In this document: positions 54,771 to 64,000 of the stretch, piece after piece
Numbering within the stretch: position 1 is the stretch's first letter
Layout of the letters: every line of letters begins with the position of its first letter
Assembly: GCF_014196715.1 (NCBI RefSeq)
Contig: NZ_JACIEF010000003.1
Coordinates: forward strand, 1,083,874 to 1,147,873
Direction of reading: 5' to 3'
Length of the DNA stretch: 64,000 nt
Source of the DNA: Pedobacter zeae
Lineage (GTDB): Bacteria; Bacteroidota; Bacteroidia; Sphingobacteriales; Sphingobacteriaceae
Position numbers and translations under genes: made by a program
Notes under the pieces: model-generated
Told to the model about the DNA's origin: nothing
The model's input: only the letters and a program-made list of their open reading frames with translations
Databases searched by the model: none

Positions 54771-57215
54771 TTGAAAAATTTACTTTTTGCAGCGCTCGTT
54801 GCAATATTGCCCTACGTTGTATCAGCACAGATTTCTGTTACTGGGAAAGTTACGGACCAAAACCAGCAGCCTCTTCCGGGTGCTACGGTTAAATTAAGGA
54901 ATCAAAAAACAGCGGTTGTGAGTGATGCCAGTGGAAATTACACCGTTACAAATCTTTCGGCCCGAAAATATACCATCGTTGTAAGTTATGTTGGCTATAA
55001 ATCGACGGAAAAAACGATAGACCTTACACAGAGTGCAACTTTAGACTTCAGCCTGTTGCCCCAGAATTTCCTGGCTGATGAGGTTATTGTGCGTGCAACC
55101 CGTGCAACAGACAAATCGGCAACTACTTATAAGAATATCAGCAAGGAAGAAATCCAGCAGAATAATTTCGGCCAGGATCTGCCATTTATTTTACAGAACA
55201 CACCAGGTGTGGTAGTTAATTCTGATGCCGGTGCCGGTGTGGGATATACCGGAATACGCATCCGTGGGAGCGATAACAGCCGGATTAACGTAACGGTTAA
55301 CGGTATTCCGATCAATGACAGCGAAAGCCAGGGAACGTTTTATGTAAACATGCCCGATTTTGCTTCTTCTGTAGACAATGTACAGATCCAGCGGGGCGTA
55401 GGTACCTCAACTAATGGTGCAGGTGCATTTGGTGCAAGTTTGAATATCCAAACCACCGCCAGCGAAACTGAACCCTATGCCGAATTAAATAATACTTATG
55501 GCAGTTTCAATACCTGGAAAAACACCGTGAAAGTAGGAACAGGCCTGATCAACAACCGTTTCAGCTTTGATGGCCGTTTATCGAGAATCAGTTCAGATGG
55601 TTATGTAGACAGAGGATCTTCGTTGTTAAAATCGTATTTTCTATCAGGCGCCTACCATGGAGATAAAGATTTATTGCGCGTAAACGTGTTCTCCGGAAAT
55701 GAGAAAACCTACCAGTCGTGGAATGGTATTCCTCAATCGCGCCTGGAAAATGATGTAGCCGGGATGAATGCCTATATCGAACGGAATGGCCTGAGCGCTG
55801 AAGATGCGGCTAACCTTTTAAATTCCGGCCGGAGGTACAATAGTTTCCTTTACAACAACCAAACGGATAATTATGTTCAGAACCACTATCAGCTAATTTA
55901 TGCCCGACAGTTTTCTGATCAGTTTTCTTTTAATGGCGCGTTGCATTATACCAAAGGTGAAGGCTATTATGAAGAGTACAGGGTACAGGATAAACTGACA
56001 GCTTATGGCTTAAATCCCGTTGTTATTCCTGGTGGAAGCCCGGTTACCAAAACTGATTTAATCCGCCGCCGCTGGCTGGATAATGATTTTTACGGGCTTA
56101 CCTATGCTTTTAATTATGCGCCTGAAAAGAAGTTAAACTTTACTTTGGGAGGTGCCTACAATGAATATAAAGGTGCGCACTTTGGGCAGGTAATCTGGGC
56201 GCAATATGCTTCAAATGGAAATATCGACAGGCATTACTATGATAACGACGGTTTTAAAACCGATTTTAATGTTTATGGCAAAGTAAATTATAGTCCTGTT
56301 GAAGATTTAAGTTTATTTGCCGATCTGCAGTACCGCCGCGTATATTATGATATAGCCGGAACAGAAAACAAGTTAAATACCTTGGCAATTAACCAAACCT
56401 TAAATTTCTTTAATCCTAAATTTGGTGCTACTTATTTTATCAACCCACAGAGCAATGTTTATGCTTCGTTCAGCGTAGCCAACAAGGAACCTAACCGCGA
56501 TGATTATACCGATGCAGCAGCAGGTGCGACCCCTAAACCAGAAAGGTTGAACGATGTAGAGTTGGGTTACCGTTTTAAGAACGACCAATTTAATATAGGT
56601 GCCAATGCTTACGGCATGTTCTATAAAAATCAATTGGTGGTTACCGGCAAAATAAACGACGTGGGTGGGAATTTCCGTCAAAATGTAGACCGCAGTTACC
56701 GTTTAGGGATAGAGCTTGATGGTTCTTATACCCTTAGCAAACAGTTTATTGTAAATGCAAATGCTGCTGTAAGCCGTAACAAAATCAAAAACTTTACAGA
56801 ATACTACGACGATTACGACAATGGAGGCCAGGTGGTGAACAATTATCAGCTTACTGATATCTCCTACTCACCACGCGCGGTACTTTTTGGCGAATTGGTT
56901 TACAAGCCTGTTAGTGGTTTTGCCATTGCTTTACAAAGCAAATACGTAAGCAAACAGTATTTAGATAATACCCAAAATAACGACCGCACCATTAATGGTT
57001 ACTGGGTAAGCAATGCCCGTTTAGGCTACGATTTTAAATTTGCAGGGGTTAAAAACATCAACCTGGGCTTATTGGTTAATAATATCTTCGATAAGCGTTA
57101 CGAAAACAATGGCTATACTTATGGCTACCAGTCAGGTGGTAGCAGAATTACCGAAAATTTCTTTTACCCACAGGCAGGAACCAACTTTTTACTAAGCCTG
57201 AACGTAAAGTTTTAA
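54771..57215 (+). CDS. TonB-dependent receptor, probable thiamine uptake
   Basis: An 814-residue protein with a TTG start, a signal (ending VSAQ), a carboxypeptidase-like fold (20-95), a plug (GIRIRGSDNSRINVTVNGIP) and a C-terminal barrel ending in aromatic residues. By its TPP riboswitch and the neighbouring thiamine genes it probably imports thiamine or a precursor across the outer membrane. A terminator follows. Confidence 0.92.
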   Translation: MKNLLFAALVAILPYVVSAQISVTGKVTDQNQQPLPGATVKLRNQKTAVVSDASGNYTVTNLSARKYTIVVSYVGYKSTEKTIDLTQSATLDFSLLPQNFLADEVIVRATRATDKSATTYKNISKEEIQQNNFGQDLPFILQNTPGVVVNSDAGAGVGYTGIRIRGSDNSRINVTVNGIPINDSESQGTFYVNMPDFASSVDNVQIQRGVGTSTNGAGAFGASLNIQTTASETEPYAELNNTYGSFNTWKNTVKVGTGLINNRFSFDGRLSRISSDGYVDRGSSLLKSYFLSGAYHGDKDLLRVNVFSGNEKTYQSWNGIPQSRLENDVAGMNAYIERNGLSAEDAANLLNSGRRYNSFLYNNQTDNYVQNHYQLIYARQFSDQFSFNGALHYTKGEGYYEEYRVQDKLTAYGLNPVVIPGGSPVTKTDLIRRRWLDNDFYGLTYAFNYAPEKKLNFTLGGAYNEYKGAHFGQVIWAQYASNGNIDRHYYDNDGFKTDFNVYGKVNYSPVEDLSLFADLQYRRVYYDIAGTENKLNTLAINQTLNFFNPKFGATYFINPQSNVYASFSVANKEPNRDDYTDAAAGATPKPERLNDVELGYRFKNDQFNIGANAYGMFYKNQLVVTGKINDVGGNFRQNVDRSYRLGIELDGSYTLSKQFIVNANAAVSRNKIKNFTEYYDDYDNGGQVVNNYQLTDISYSPRAVLFGELVYKPVSGFAIALQSKYVSKQYLDNTQNNDRTINGYWVSNARLGYDFKFAGVKNINLGLLVNNIFDKRYENNGYTYGYQSGGSRITENFFYPQAGTNFLLSLNVKF

Positions 57216-57243
57216 GTAAGCAGAAGACTGAAGCATAAAGTTT

Positions 57244-57284
57244 AAATCGTCATTGGGTACAAACGCTCAATGACGATTTTGTTT
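57244..57284 (+). terminator. Rho-independent terminator after the receptor gene
   Basis: AAATCGTCATTG and CAATGACGATTTT form a 12-bp stem with a GGTACAAACGCT loop, then a T-rich tail. Confidence 0.75.
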
Positions 57285-57335
57285 ATATTGGGATCGTATA
57301 ATCCTTAAAAAATATAAATCCTGAGTACAATCACC

Positions 57336-57968
57336 ATGAAATACATCGAAAAGTTCCAGTACATTACCCACGATATCCCAAATTTAACCCACATTGAACA
57401 GGCCCAACTGGCCTGTGAAGCGGGGGCAAAATGGATTCAATACCGTTGTTTGAGCAAAAGTGATGAAGAACTCTTAAAGGATATTAAGGCAATAGCCGAA
57501 ATCTGTGATGACTGGGGCACAACACTCATCGTTACTGATCATATTCATTTAAATGGGAAAGCCGATATTCAGGGTTTCCATATGGAAGATATGGATGCTG
57601 ATTTTATTGCGCTGCGAAAACTGGTTGGCCATGACGTTACTCTCGGAGGATCTGCAAATACCGTAACAAATCTAATAAGGCTTGCCCGCGAAGGGGCTGA
57701 TTATGCGGGGTATGGCCCGTTTGCAGAGACTGAAACCAAACCCAATAATCTACCCCTTGTAGGAGTTGAAACCTATTATAAAGCAGTACAGGAACTTAAA
57801 GCGGCAAATAGTCAGTTACGCATTTTGGCTGTAGGTGGCATTAAAATTTACGACGTGGAAACCTTAATGCAAACCGGTATTTATGGCATTGCCGTTTCAG
57901 GAGCGGTTAACTCAGCTGATGATTTTATTGAGGCTTATCAGAATTTTCACGATGCCGTAAAAAGTTAA
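57336..57968 (+). CDS. ThiE-like protein, third copy
   Basis: A 210-residue TIM barrel with ThiE traits (WIQYRCLSK, GADYAGYGPFAETETK, ILAVGGIK), but the ND site is TDHIHL and the HLG site is FHMEDMD. It is less canonical than the thiE of the biosynthetic operon. It may act in salvage with the receptor next to it. Substrate unproven. Confidence 0.8.
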   Translation: MKYIEKFQYITHDIPNLTHIEQAQLACEAGAKWIQYRCLSKSDEELLKDIKAIAEICDDWGTTLIVTDHIHLNGKADIQGFHMEDMDADFIALRKLVGHDVTLGGSANTVTNLIRLAREGADYAGYGPFAETETKPNNLPLVGVETYYKAVQELKAANSQLRILAVGGIKIYDVETLMQTGIYGIAVSGAVNSADDFIEAYQNFHDAVKS

Positions 57969-58031
57969 ATTATATCCAATAGCCTTTTAATCGGTAACAC
58001 ACTACTTGCATCTATTTATTATATTCGCAAC

Positions 58032-58592
58032 ATGTCATCACACCATATTGTAAAAGAAAAACAAGAACCGGCTTTATATATCGACGGGTTGGGTAATTTT
58101 AGCGAAGAGTTTTTGGGGCAGCTTTTAGAGTGGAGCCCAACGCTTTTGGTTAGTGGAGAGAATTACGATAAGATAATTTCGCTTGGATTGAAAGTAGATG
58201 TGCTGGTAAATGGAACCGATCAGGAAGTTCAGGAAGATACCAAAGTGATTCAGGGACCTGTTGATCCTTTCATGGTAGCGGTTAATTATCTGTATGAAGA
58301 GAAATACCCGGCGGTAAATGTAATTGCCAAAAAATTCGATCTGGAGAAATTTGCAGGATTTGAAGACAAAATTAACCTGGTGGTATTTACCGAAAGGGCA
58401 AAACATTATCCTATAAGATCAGGATTCTCGGTTTGGAAGCCTGCCGGAAGCGAATTTCTGATCCATGGTAACCGGTATATAGAAGTAACCAACCTGGCAC
58501 AGAACGAAGATGAAATTTTTATCGTAGTTAAAGATGGCTTTGTAGAATTTACCTTTTCCGGACAACCAATTTTTATTAGTGAACCTATATGA
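58032..58592 (+). CDS. Thiamine pyrophosphokinase-like protein, degenerate
   Basis: A 186-residue protein with a TPK-like pattern (LLVSGENYDKIISLGLKVDV, then a beta-rich C-terminal half with EFLIHGNRYIEV), but the usual GDFDS metal motif reads VNGTDQE. It could make TPP from imported thiamine or have lost activity. The GNAT gene overlaps its end by 4 bp (ATGA). Confidence 0.6.
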   Translation: MSSHHIVKEKQEPALYIDGLGNFSEEFLGQLLEWSPTLLVSGENYDKIISLGLKVDVLVNGTDQEVQEDTKVIQGPVDPFMVAVNYLYEEKYPAVNVIAKKFDLEKFAGFEDKINLVVFTERAKHYPIRSGFSVWKPAGSEFLIHGNRYIEVTNLAQNEDEIFIVVKDGFVEFTFSGQPIFISEPI

Positions 58593-59083
58593 TTACCCTA
58601 AGAAAAGTAAAAGAACAAGATATCGAGATTATCAGGGATATTGCTGCGGCAACCTGGCCATCAACCTACCTCGATATTATAGGGCAGGCACAGATTGATT
58701 ATATGTTGGATAAAATGTATAACAAGGGGGAATTGCTGAGTCAGTTGATGGATGGATATATTTACCTGATTGCAGAGGAAGGAGAAAGTCAACTCGGTTT
58801 TACAGGGTATTCTATTATCGACCACGAAGCACGCATTTACAAATTGCATAAATTATATGTGCTACCCTCAGCACAGGGAAAAGGTGTTGGGAAAATCTTA
58901 ATTAACGAAGTTTTCAACAAAGTAAAAGATGCAGGGGCAAGCGCTTTGCAATTGAACGTAAACAAAGGGAATAAAGCCAAAGATTTTTACCTGAAAGGAG
59001 GTTTTACCATTAAAGAATCGGTAAAGCTTGATATAGGTGAGGGTTATTTTATGGATGATTATATCATGGAATATAAGTTTTAA
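58589..59083 (+). CDS. GNAT-family N-acetyltransferase
   Basis: A 164-residue enzyme with the acetyl-CoA motif LPSAQGKGVGKILINEVF and NVNKGNKAKDFYLKGGF. It starts in an ATGA overlap with the TPK-like gene, so it is coupled to it. Substrate unknown. Confidence 0.88.
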   Translation: MITLRKVKEQDIEIIRDIAAATWPSTYLDIIGQAQIDYMLDKMYNKGELLSQLMDGYIYLIAEEGESQLGFTGYSIIDHEARIYKLHKLYVLPSAQGKGVGKILINEVFNKVKDAGASALQLNVNKGNKAKDFYLKGGFTIKESVKLDIGEGYFMDDYIMEYKF

Positions 59084-59097
59084 ATATTCTCAATTAT

Positions 59098-59205
59098 CGT
59101 CATTTCGAGCGGAATGCAATCTAGTCGAAAACCACGGAGTGCTCAGCGAAGCTAAATCTATCTAAATAGATTTCTCCATTTCGCTGCGCTCCGGTCGAAA
59201 AGACG
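59098..59205. repeat. Dispersed palindromic repeat, copy D
   Basis: Ends CGTCATTTCGAGCGGA and TCCGGTCGAAAAGACG are inverted repeats. The interior AGATTTCTCCATTTCGCT matches the other copies in reverse orientation. Lies between the convergent GNAT and receptor genes. Confidence 0.7.
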
Positions 59206-59245
59206 ATCGATTTTTGGAATGATGAACATTACGTTAATTAACTTA

Positions 59246-61681
59246 CTAATTCTTCATTCTTCCCTGTTCTGCTTCGGTACCTGTTGAGCGGCGACGGGCA
59301 GGTTTAATCTCATTTTTGCCGAAACGATAGGTAAAACTGATCCGGCCAATGCGTGTCTCGTTTTTTTGATGTACCGTATAGGTTAAACCCGGATAGGCAC
59401 TTGATAAATTGTTTTCGGATATATTAAATACATCTGATAGGGCCAGTTTTAAACTTGCTTTTTTATTGAGCAGCGATTTGCTTAAACCTGCATCAACATA
59501 ATAACGGGCTTTTAAACTTAAAGTACCGTAATCAAGCGGGGACTCGTAGCTGCCATTTATTTCTGCTGTAAAACCATCCATAATGGTGAAGGTTTGCTGA
59601 GATTTAAACTGGAACGACGTTTTTCCGGTGTTCAATGCCCTGCCTGCTAAATCAGGAGCCTCAAATTTCAGGTGAAAAACATTTAAATTATTATTGGTCT
59701 GCCACCATTTCGTAATCTGTACAGGCACATTCAAATTGGCATTATAGCTGATGTTTGTGGCAATATTGGCATTGGTTTGATATAATGATTGATTCGCAGC
59801 ATCAGGCAAAATTACTTCAGCAATTACATCGTTAACCCTGCTATAGCCTATAGAGAGCATATATTTTTGCAATAGGGTGTAACTAAGCTCAAAATTGTGT
59901 GTATACTGTGGGTTTAAAAATGGATTCCCTTTACTATAGGTAAACTCGTCTAGGTAATAAATAAAGGGATTTAAAGCATCATAACTTGGCCGATCTATCC
60001 TTCTGCTGTAAGAAAAACCTAACTGGTTGTTTTTTGAAAGCGTTTGCTGAACAAAAAATGTTGGAAAGAAATCCCAGTAATTTCGTTCTACAACGTTGTT
60101 TTTGGTAATCAAATTTCCTTTCGAATTGGTTTGCTCAACCCTTAAGCCAATCTGTACGCTGGTATTTTTAAACTGTTTGTTTATATTGGTATAAGCAGCA
60201 TTTACATTTTCATCGTATATAAATTGGTTGCTTCTTTTTACGTCATTTTGCCAGGCATTATTTACGAACTCTTCGGCCTGCAAATCGTTATCAGTTTTAA
60301 CCCAACTACTTTTAACTCCCGCTTCGAGTTTAACCGTTTTATTGAGTGAAACATTATAATCTATTTTAAAAGCCTTAATGTCAATTATCGAAGGAGTGTT
60401 GTTGCGGGTATACCTGATTGGGCGGATCCTGTCTCCATTTTGAAACCGATAATCATTTTCATAATCGGAACCATCGTTTCCTTTGTATTTAGAATAATCT
60501 ACATCTGCCGAGATTTCAGAACCCGCCGTATCCAGAATAGACTTATAATTTAAGTTATAAGAAACATTATTGTATTTGTTGGTCTGCAATGAGTTGGTTA
60601 TCAGGCTTGAATCGACCTGGTTAAAAGAGGGACCGATTAAAGTATTGTTCGCATTAGTTTCATTTCCATGGTTAAAGTAGCCATTTACCAATACCCCTAT
60701 CGTATTCTTTTTATCAATAAAGTAATCAATGCCTGCTTTGAAGTTGTTATTCTGCTGCTTTCTATGGCTGTTACCTACCTGCATAAAATAAGTATCGGGT
60801 GTTCCGTTCGATATGCGATCGATGGCAATGAGGTTATCGCGCTCATTTCTTCCATAATTATAATTGCCGAAAAGATTCAGTTTTTGTGTTCGATGGTTAA
60901 GGTTTAAACCGGCATTTCCCCTAAAGTTTTTGCCATAACCGGCAGTTCCGCTTAAACTGCCATTGGTTCCGCCGTTTTTATTTTTTTTCGTTTTGATATT
61001 GATAATACCCGAGTTGCCGGAGGCATCGTATTTTGAAGAGGGATTGGTAATCAGTTCAATGCTTTCTATTTCAGAGCTCTGCATGTTGCGTAGCAGGTTC
61101 GCTACATCAGCACTGCTCATATAAGTTTGTTTTCCATCCAATTGAATTAATACACCCTGTTTACCCATCATCGAAATCTTATCATTCTGATCTACCGTTA
61201 CGCCTGGTGCTTTCTGTAAAACCTCGAGCGCGGTAGAACCTGTCATAATCGCACTGTTGGAAACATTCATCACAATCTTATCCATTTTCCTTTCGATTAA
61301 TGGTTTGGTGACGGCAATATTTACTTCTTTTAGGTTTTGTGTATTGGCAATAAGCCGGGCCGTTCCGAAATCTGCTTTTTGATTATCTGCTGTTAGAACA
61401 ATGGTTTTACTTTTAAGCGTTTGATAGCCCATGCTACTGGCTTTATAATAATAGCTTCCCTTCTCGCGGACATTAAAATTAAATGTTCCGCTTGGATCGG
61501 TAAAAGCCGTTTTAACCACACTCGAATCGGCCGCTTTAAAGAGCACCACGGTAACGTAATCTGCAGGTTTTTGGGCTTCGTCTAAAATTACTCCACTAAT
61601 ATTAGGTTTAGGGTTGGTTTGTGCAAAGCCCGCTGTAGCGGTAAAAATAAGTGCAAATAGTATGCTGTAAAATAGTTTCAT
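59246..61681 (-). CDS. Outer-membrane beta-barrel receptor-like protein
   Basis: An 811-residue protein with a signal (ending AGFAQ), a carboxypeptidase-like fold (about 25-115), a plug with VLIQLDGKQ and IELITNPSSKYDASGNSG, and an OMP_b-brl_3 barrel. It is a paralogue of the lanthipeptide-operon receptor. It stands alone, and its ligand is unknown. Confidence 0.85.
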   Translation of the reverse strand: MKLFYSILFALIFTATAGFAQTNPKPNISGVILDEAQKPADYVTVVLFKAADSSVVKTAFTDPSGTFNFNVREKGSYYYKASSMGYQTLKSKTIVLTADNQKADFGTARLIANTQNLKEVNIAVTKPLIERKMDKIVMNVSNSAIMTGSTALEVLQKAPGVTVDQNDKISMMGKQGVLIQLDGKQTYMSSADVANLLRNMQSSEIESIELITNPSSKYDASGNSGIINIKTKKNKNGGTNGSLSGTAGYGKNFRGNAGLNLNHRTQKLNLFGNYNYGRNERDNLIAIDRISNGTPDTYFMQVGNSHRKQQNNNFKAGIDYFIDKKNTIGVLVNGYFNHGNETNANNTLIGPSFNQVDSSLITNSLQTNKYNNVSYNLNYKSILDTAGSEISADVDYSKYKGNDGSDYENDYRFQNGDRIRPIRYTRNNTPSIIDIKAFKIDYNVSLNKTVKLEAGVKSSWVKTDNDLQAEEFVNNAWQNDVKRSNQFIYDENVNAAYTNINKQFKNTSVQIGLRVEQTNSKGNLITKNNVVERNYWDFFPTFFVQQTLSKNNQLGFSYSRRIDRPSYDALNPFIYYLDEFTYSKGNPFLNPQYTHNFELSYTLLQKYMLSIGYSRVNDVIAEVILPDAANQSLYQTNANIATNISYNANLNVPVQITKWWQTNNNLNVFHLKFEAPDLAGRALNTGKTSFQFKSQQTFTIMDGFTAEINGSYESPLDYGTLSLKARYYVDAGLSKSLLNKKASLKLALSDVFNISENNLSSAYPGLTYTVHQKNETRIGRISFTYRFGKNEIKPARRRSTGTEAEQGRMKN

Positions 61682-62002
61682 TTTTAGGCTTTTATTCTTA
61701 AAAAAATGGGCAAAAAAATCTCTATACCGCAGGTGCCTGCGATGTCAATTTAATTGCTTGCTTATTTTAAAGTTTAGTCGGAAATGAAAGATCTCCGTTG
61801 CTTAGTTATAGATAAGACGACCGTTTTTTGAAAAGGTTACAGCGATTTTGAAAAAGTCCGAAGTTGGGAGTCTGAAGTATATAACGCGTAACCTTAACGT
61901 GGTTTTCCCAATAAACTAATGACCAATGTGCTATCAAAAAAAAGCCACAGATCAACAGGTTTACTCCTGCCTTTCCATGGCCTTTAATTCCTTGCGGGGA
62001 TA
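61682..62002. other. 321-bp spacer, nothing recognised
   Basis: No ORF, promoter box, terminator or palindrome that I can support. Presumably 5' leader of the receptor gene and 3' end of the M49-like gene. Confidence 0.4.
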
Positions 62003-63685
62003 TTATTTCATCCCCAACACATCTACACCCTGTTCAAAAACAACATCAACAGGAATATTCTTTTTGGTTAACCGTTCTAGATCTGTCTGCAATTCCGGAT
62101 GGATAATTGCTTTTTCTTTCTGCGCTTTTTCAACCGCGGCTTTATCACCATTACCTTGAAGGGTAAGAATAAACGCACTTAAATCGTTCATGGCAGTTGC
62201 AAATTTTTCGAAGTTTACTTTGTAAGTGCCCTTAGTTGTACGCTCAAAAGCACCTTTTTCCTGAAAATAATTAAAGCACTGCATGTTTGCTTTTCCGTGT
62301 GCTTCAGAAACGCCAAAGCGTACTGAACGTAAAATGCCGGCCATAAACGTGGTATAATAATCTCTTATATCGCCCTTTAACTCACCTTTTTTGAGTAAAC
62401 CGGTTACCATGTACAAACCTAATATATCGGCCTTACCTTCTTCCAGCCAGCTGTATTGTTCTTTTAATGCAGCACGCACATAACCTTTACCGGTAATGGT
62501 CTTTTTAATTCCTAAACCATGGGCAACTTCGTGAAACATGACGTTTGCAAAAAAAGCATCAAACTTAATATACTGCTGCTGGTCGGCTTCAATTAATTCT
62601 TTTGATATCGGTACCAGGATCTTATCAAATTTGGCCTGCATTGCATTTTTCAGTTGCGAACGGCGTGTACCTTTTTCCTGTTGAATTTTTTCATCGTTCG
62701 GGAGATTAACAGCGATGGTTTTCGAACCCGCATTACAGTCTCCGGCGTAGTAAACCACATCATAAGCATTTAACTCAGAGTCGGTTCCGGGTGTTTCTGT
62801 TTTGTATTTTGCCGCCACAGGCAGGTTTTTCTGTAATTCAGGAAGCATTTTTACATACTTCGCCAAACGTTTGCTCCACTCCTTATCTTTGATTAAAACA
62901 TAAGCTTCGTAACTGGTACGGGCATTAAAGAGTTTATCTTCGTAATTTTCAATCGGGCCGATAATGATATCTAAACCGTTGGTTTTCATGTCTAACCAGG
63001 CATAATCACTTGCGGTAAAATTATCGGTCACCAAAGCATCGGCCCTTAAGTTTAAATATTTCTTTAAACCGGCATCCTCAGCAATGAGCGCGGCCTGTTT
63101 TAACAATGAGCTTGCTTTTTGTAACTCTGAAGCAAATAATACATGATAAGGTACTGTTGATAATTTGCCAGTACTGTCTTTCTGAACAACAGAGTATGCG
63201 CCGAATTTATCGTTAAGGTCCGATTTTTCTATGGCTTCTTTTGTAATTCCGTAGGGATAAAAATATGACCCTTCCGGCTTGGTACCAACCCCTTCAACAA
63301 ACGGTTTATCGTTATTTAACCTATCCCATGGACCATAGTTGATGTTGACAAATTCGCGCGTCTTTTCATCTTTAATAGTTGCCAGCAAACTATCTCTTTG
63401 CGGGTACGCTTGTTTCCAGTAAAGTTGATCCATAATTTCCGCTGCCTGAATTAACAAAGGCAAGATTTTACGGTCGTTAACACTTAACTGATTAATATTG
63501 GTGGTTAATTTTACCTTTTCGTAGATGGGCAAGCGTTGGGCAACATAATTGATAAGGCTGTCTTTTTGTACTGTAACAGTTTTTTCATCTTTAGATTTAT
63601 TGTTATTGCCGGTACAAGACGGTAAGGTGCCAATTGAAATAGCTATTGCCGATAAAAACAGGGTTGATCTGTATAAATTCTTCAT
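62003..63685 (-). CDS. M49-like (dipeptidyl-peptidase III-like) lipoprotein
   Basis: The ATG at 63683-63685 gives a lipoprotein signal ending LPSC; a form from 63763 adds 26 residues without value. The 560-residue enzyme has HEVAHGLG and EEGKADILG, the zinc ligands of M49-like hydrolases, though the spacing is HExxH rather than DPP3's HExxxH. It would be an envelope peptidase. Confidence 0.82.
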   Translation of the reverse strand: MKNLYRSTLFLSAIAISIGTLPSCTGNNNKSKDEKTVTVQKDSLINYVAQRLPIYEKVKLTTNINQLSVNDRKILPLLIQAAEIMDQLYWKQAYPQRDSLLATIKDEKTREFVNINYGPWDRLNNDKPFVEGVGTKPEGSYFYPYGITKEAIEKSDLNDKFGAYSVVQKDSTGKLSTVPYHVLFASELQKASSLLKQAALIAEDAGLKKYLNLRADALVTDNFTASDYAWLDMKTNGLDIIIGPIENYEDKLFNARTSYEAYVLIKDKEWSKRLAKYVKMLPELQKNLPVAAKYKTETPGTDSELNAYDVVYYAGDCNAGSKTIAVNLPNDEKIQQEKGTRRSQLKNAMQAKFDKILVPISKELIEADQQQYIKFDAFFANVMFHEVAHGLGIKKTITGKGYVRAALKEQYSWLEEGKADILGLYMVTGLLKKGELKGDIRDYYTTFMAGILRSVRFGVSEAHGKANMQCFNYFQEKGAFERTTKGTYKVNFEKFATAMNDLSAFILTLQGNGDKAAVEKAQKEKAIIHPELQTDLERLTKKNIPVDVVFEQGVDVLGMK

Positions 63686-63745
63686 ATTAAAGTATATCGC
63701 TGCTAAATTAGTAAAATTTGAAAGCTTTGTATAAAGTTTGATGCA

Positions 63746-63778
63746 TTGGACGAAGTTTAACATAAGTTTGTACCTTCG
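63746..63778 (+). promoter_or_regulatory. Promoter of the right-edge lipoprotein gene
   Basis: TTG (63746-63748), 22 bases, then TACCTTCG (63771-63778), a close match to the -7 box, 21 bases before the ATG. Confidence 0.45.
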
Positions 63779-63798
63779 AATAGCTAACCGTTCATGTT

Positions 63799-64000
63799 AT
63801 GTTATTTTCCAGGTCATCAAAATCTTTATCTATCTCCGCTTTTGTTCTTGTGCTTATGTGCTCAGCCTGTGGAAGCAGCAAATATGCTGTAACAGAAAAA
63901 ATCTATAAGGAAAAGGCAAAAGATTTTGCGAAAATCATAAACGCCGCGCCACCTGTTGGCCAACTTTACGATTCATTGGGTGCAGCAAACCAGGAATGGG
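63799..64000 (+). CDS. Lipoprotein, N-terminus only (possible murein amidase)
   Basis: The first 67 codons before the right edge. The ATG at 63799 opens a lipoprotein signal ending CSAC (FVLVLMCSACGSS). The following YAVTEKIYKEKAKDFAKII stretch resembles the N-terminus of Bacteroidetes N-acetylmuramoyl-L-alanine amidase lipoproteins, from memory. The catalytic part is outside the window. Confidence 0.6.
   Translation, partial: MLFSRSSKSLSISAFVLVLMCSACGSSKYAVTEKIYKEKAKDFAKIINAAPPVGQLYDSLGAANQEW

Noticed and set aside
58020..58027. TATATTCG as a promoter -7 box for the TPK-like gene
   Set aside because: It is only 4 bp before the ATG with no -33 partner, and the gene is probably read from upstream.

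Overview
The window looks like a chromosomal segment of a Bacteroidetes bacterium, most likely Pedobacter or another Sphingobacteriaceae. This is inferred from AT-rich spacers with weak Shine-Dalgarno sites, promoters of the TAnnTTTG type, three large outer-membrane receptors with carboxypeptidase-like N-terminal domains, LytS/LytTR signalling genes, and uncharacterised families known mainly from this phylum. There are no tRNA or rRNA genes, transposases, prophage genes or CRISPR arrays. Several dispersed palindromic (MITE-like) repeats sit in the spacers.

Layout. 1-5.8 kb (minus strand): the start of a secreted nuclease, a small Cys-containing exported protein, a four-gene operon of membrane proteins plus a vWA-like protein, a stand-alone restriction-type nuclease and a YegP-like protein. 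6.2-10.2 kb: a TPR histidine kinase with its response regulator, a small Gly/Pro/Asp-rich exported peptide, and a plus-strand two-TM protein behind a helically phased array of ATTC boxes.

10.2-24.4 kb: a class I lanthipeptide-type cluster. On the minus strand four small peptide genes lead into an outer-membrane beta-barrel receptor, an atypical LanC, a REC-only regulator, a full-length LanB and a short HlyD-like adaptor. A divergent LytS/LytTR pair separates these from a C39-peptidase ABC exporter and an unknown helical protein. LanB would dehydrate Ser/Thr in the precursors, LanC would normally close the rings, and the exporter would cut the GG leader and secrete the product. This LanC appears to have lost all three zinc ligands, which makes the cluster the most unusual part of the window.

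24.9-31.4 kb: a complete thiamine operon, thiS-thiC-thiE-like-thiE-thiG-thiH-thiF on the minus strand, behind a recognisable promoter and a TPP riboswitch. thiD is not in the window. A second thiamine locus at 53.7-59.1 kb (plus strand) has a NadR-like kinase, a second TPP riboswitch with a very long P3 insertion, a TonB-dependent receptor (probable thiamine importer), a third ThiE-like protein, a degenerate thiamine pyrophosphokinase-like protein and a GNAT acetyltransferase.

31.8-53.3 kb is mostly ordinary chromosome: an ABC-F ATPase, an LRR/protein-kinase fusion, a VOC protein, an aldose-epimerase-like protein, PepT, an outer-membrane protein, M14, M61 and M28 peptidases, a rhomboid protease, a dipeptide epimerase, a rhodanese, a DUF4407 protein and a short CarB. 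59.2-64 kb holds a second LanC-cluster-type outer-membrane barrel protein, an M49-like lipoprotein peptidase and the start of a lipoprotein gene.
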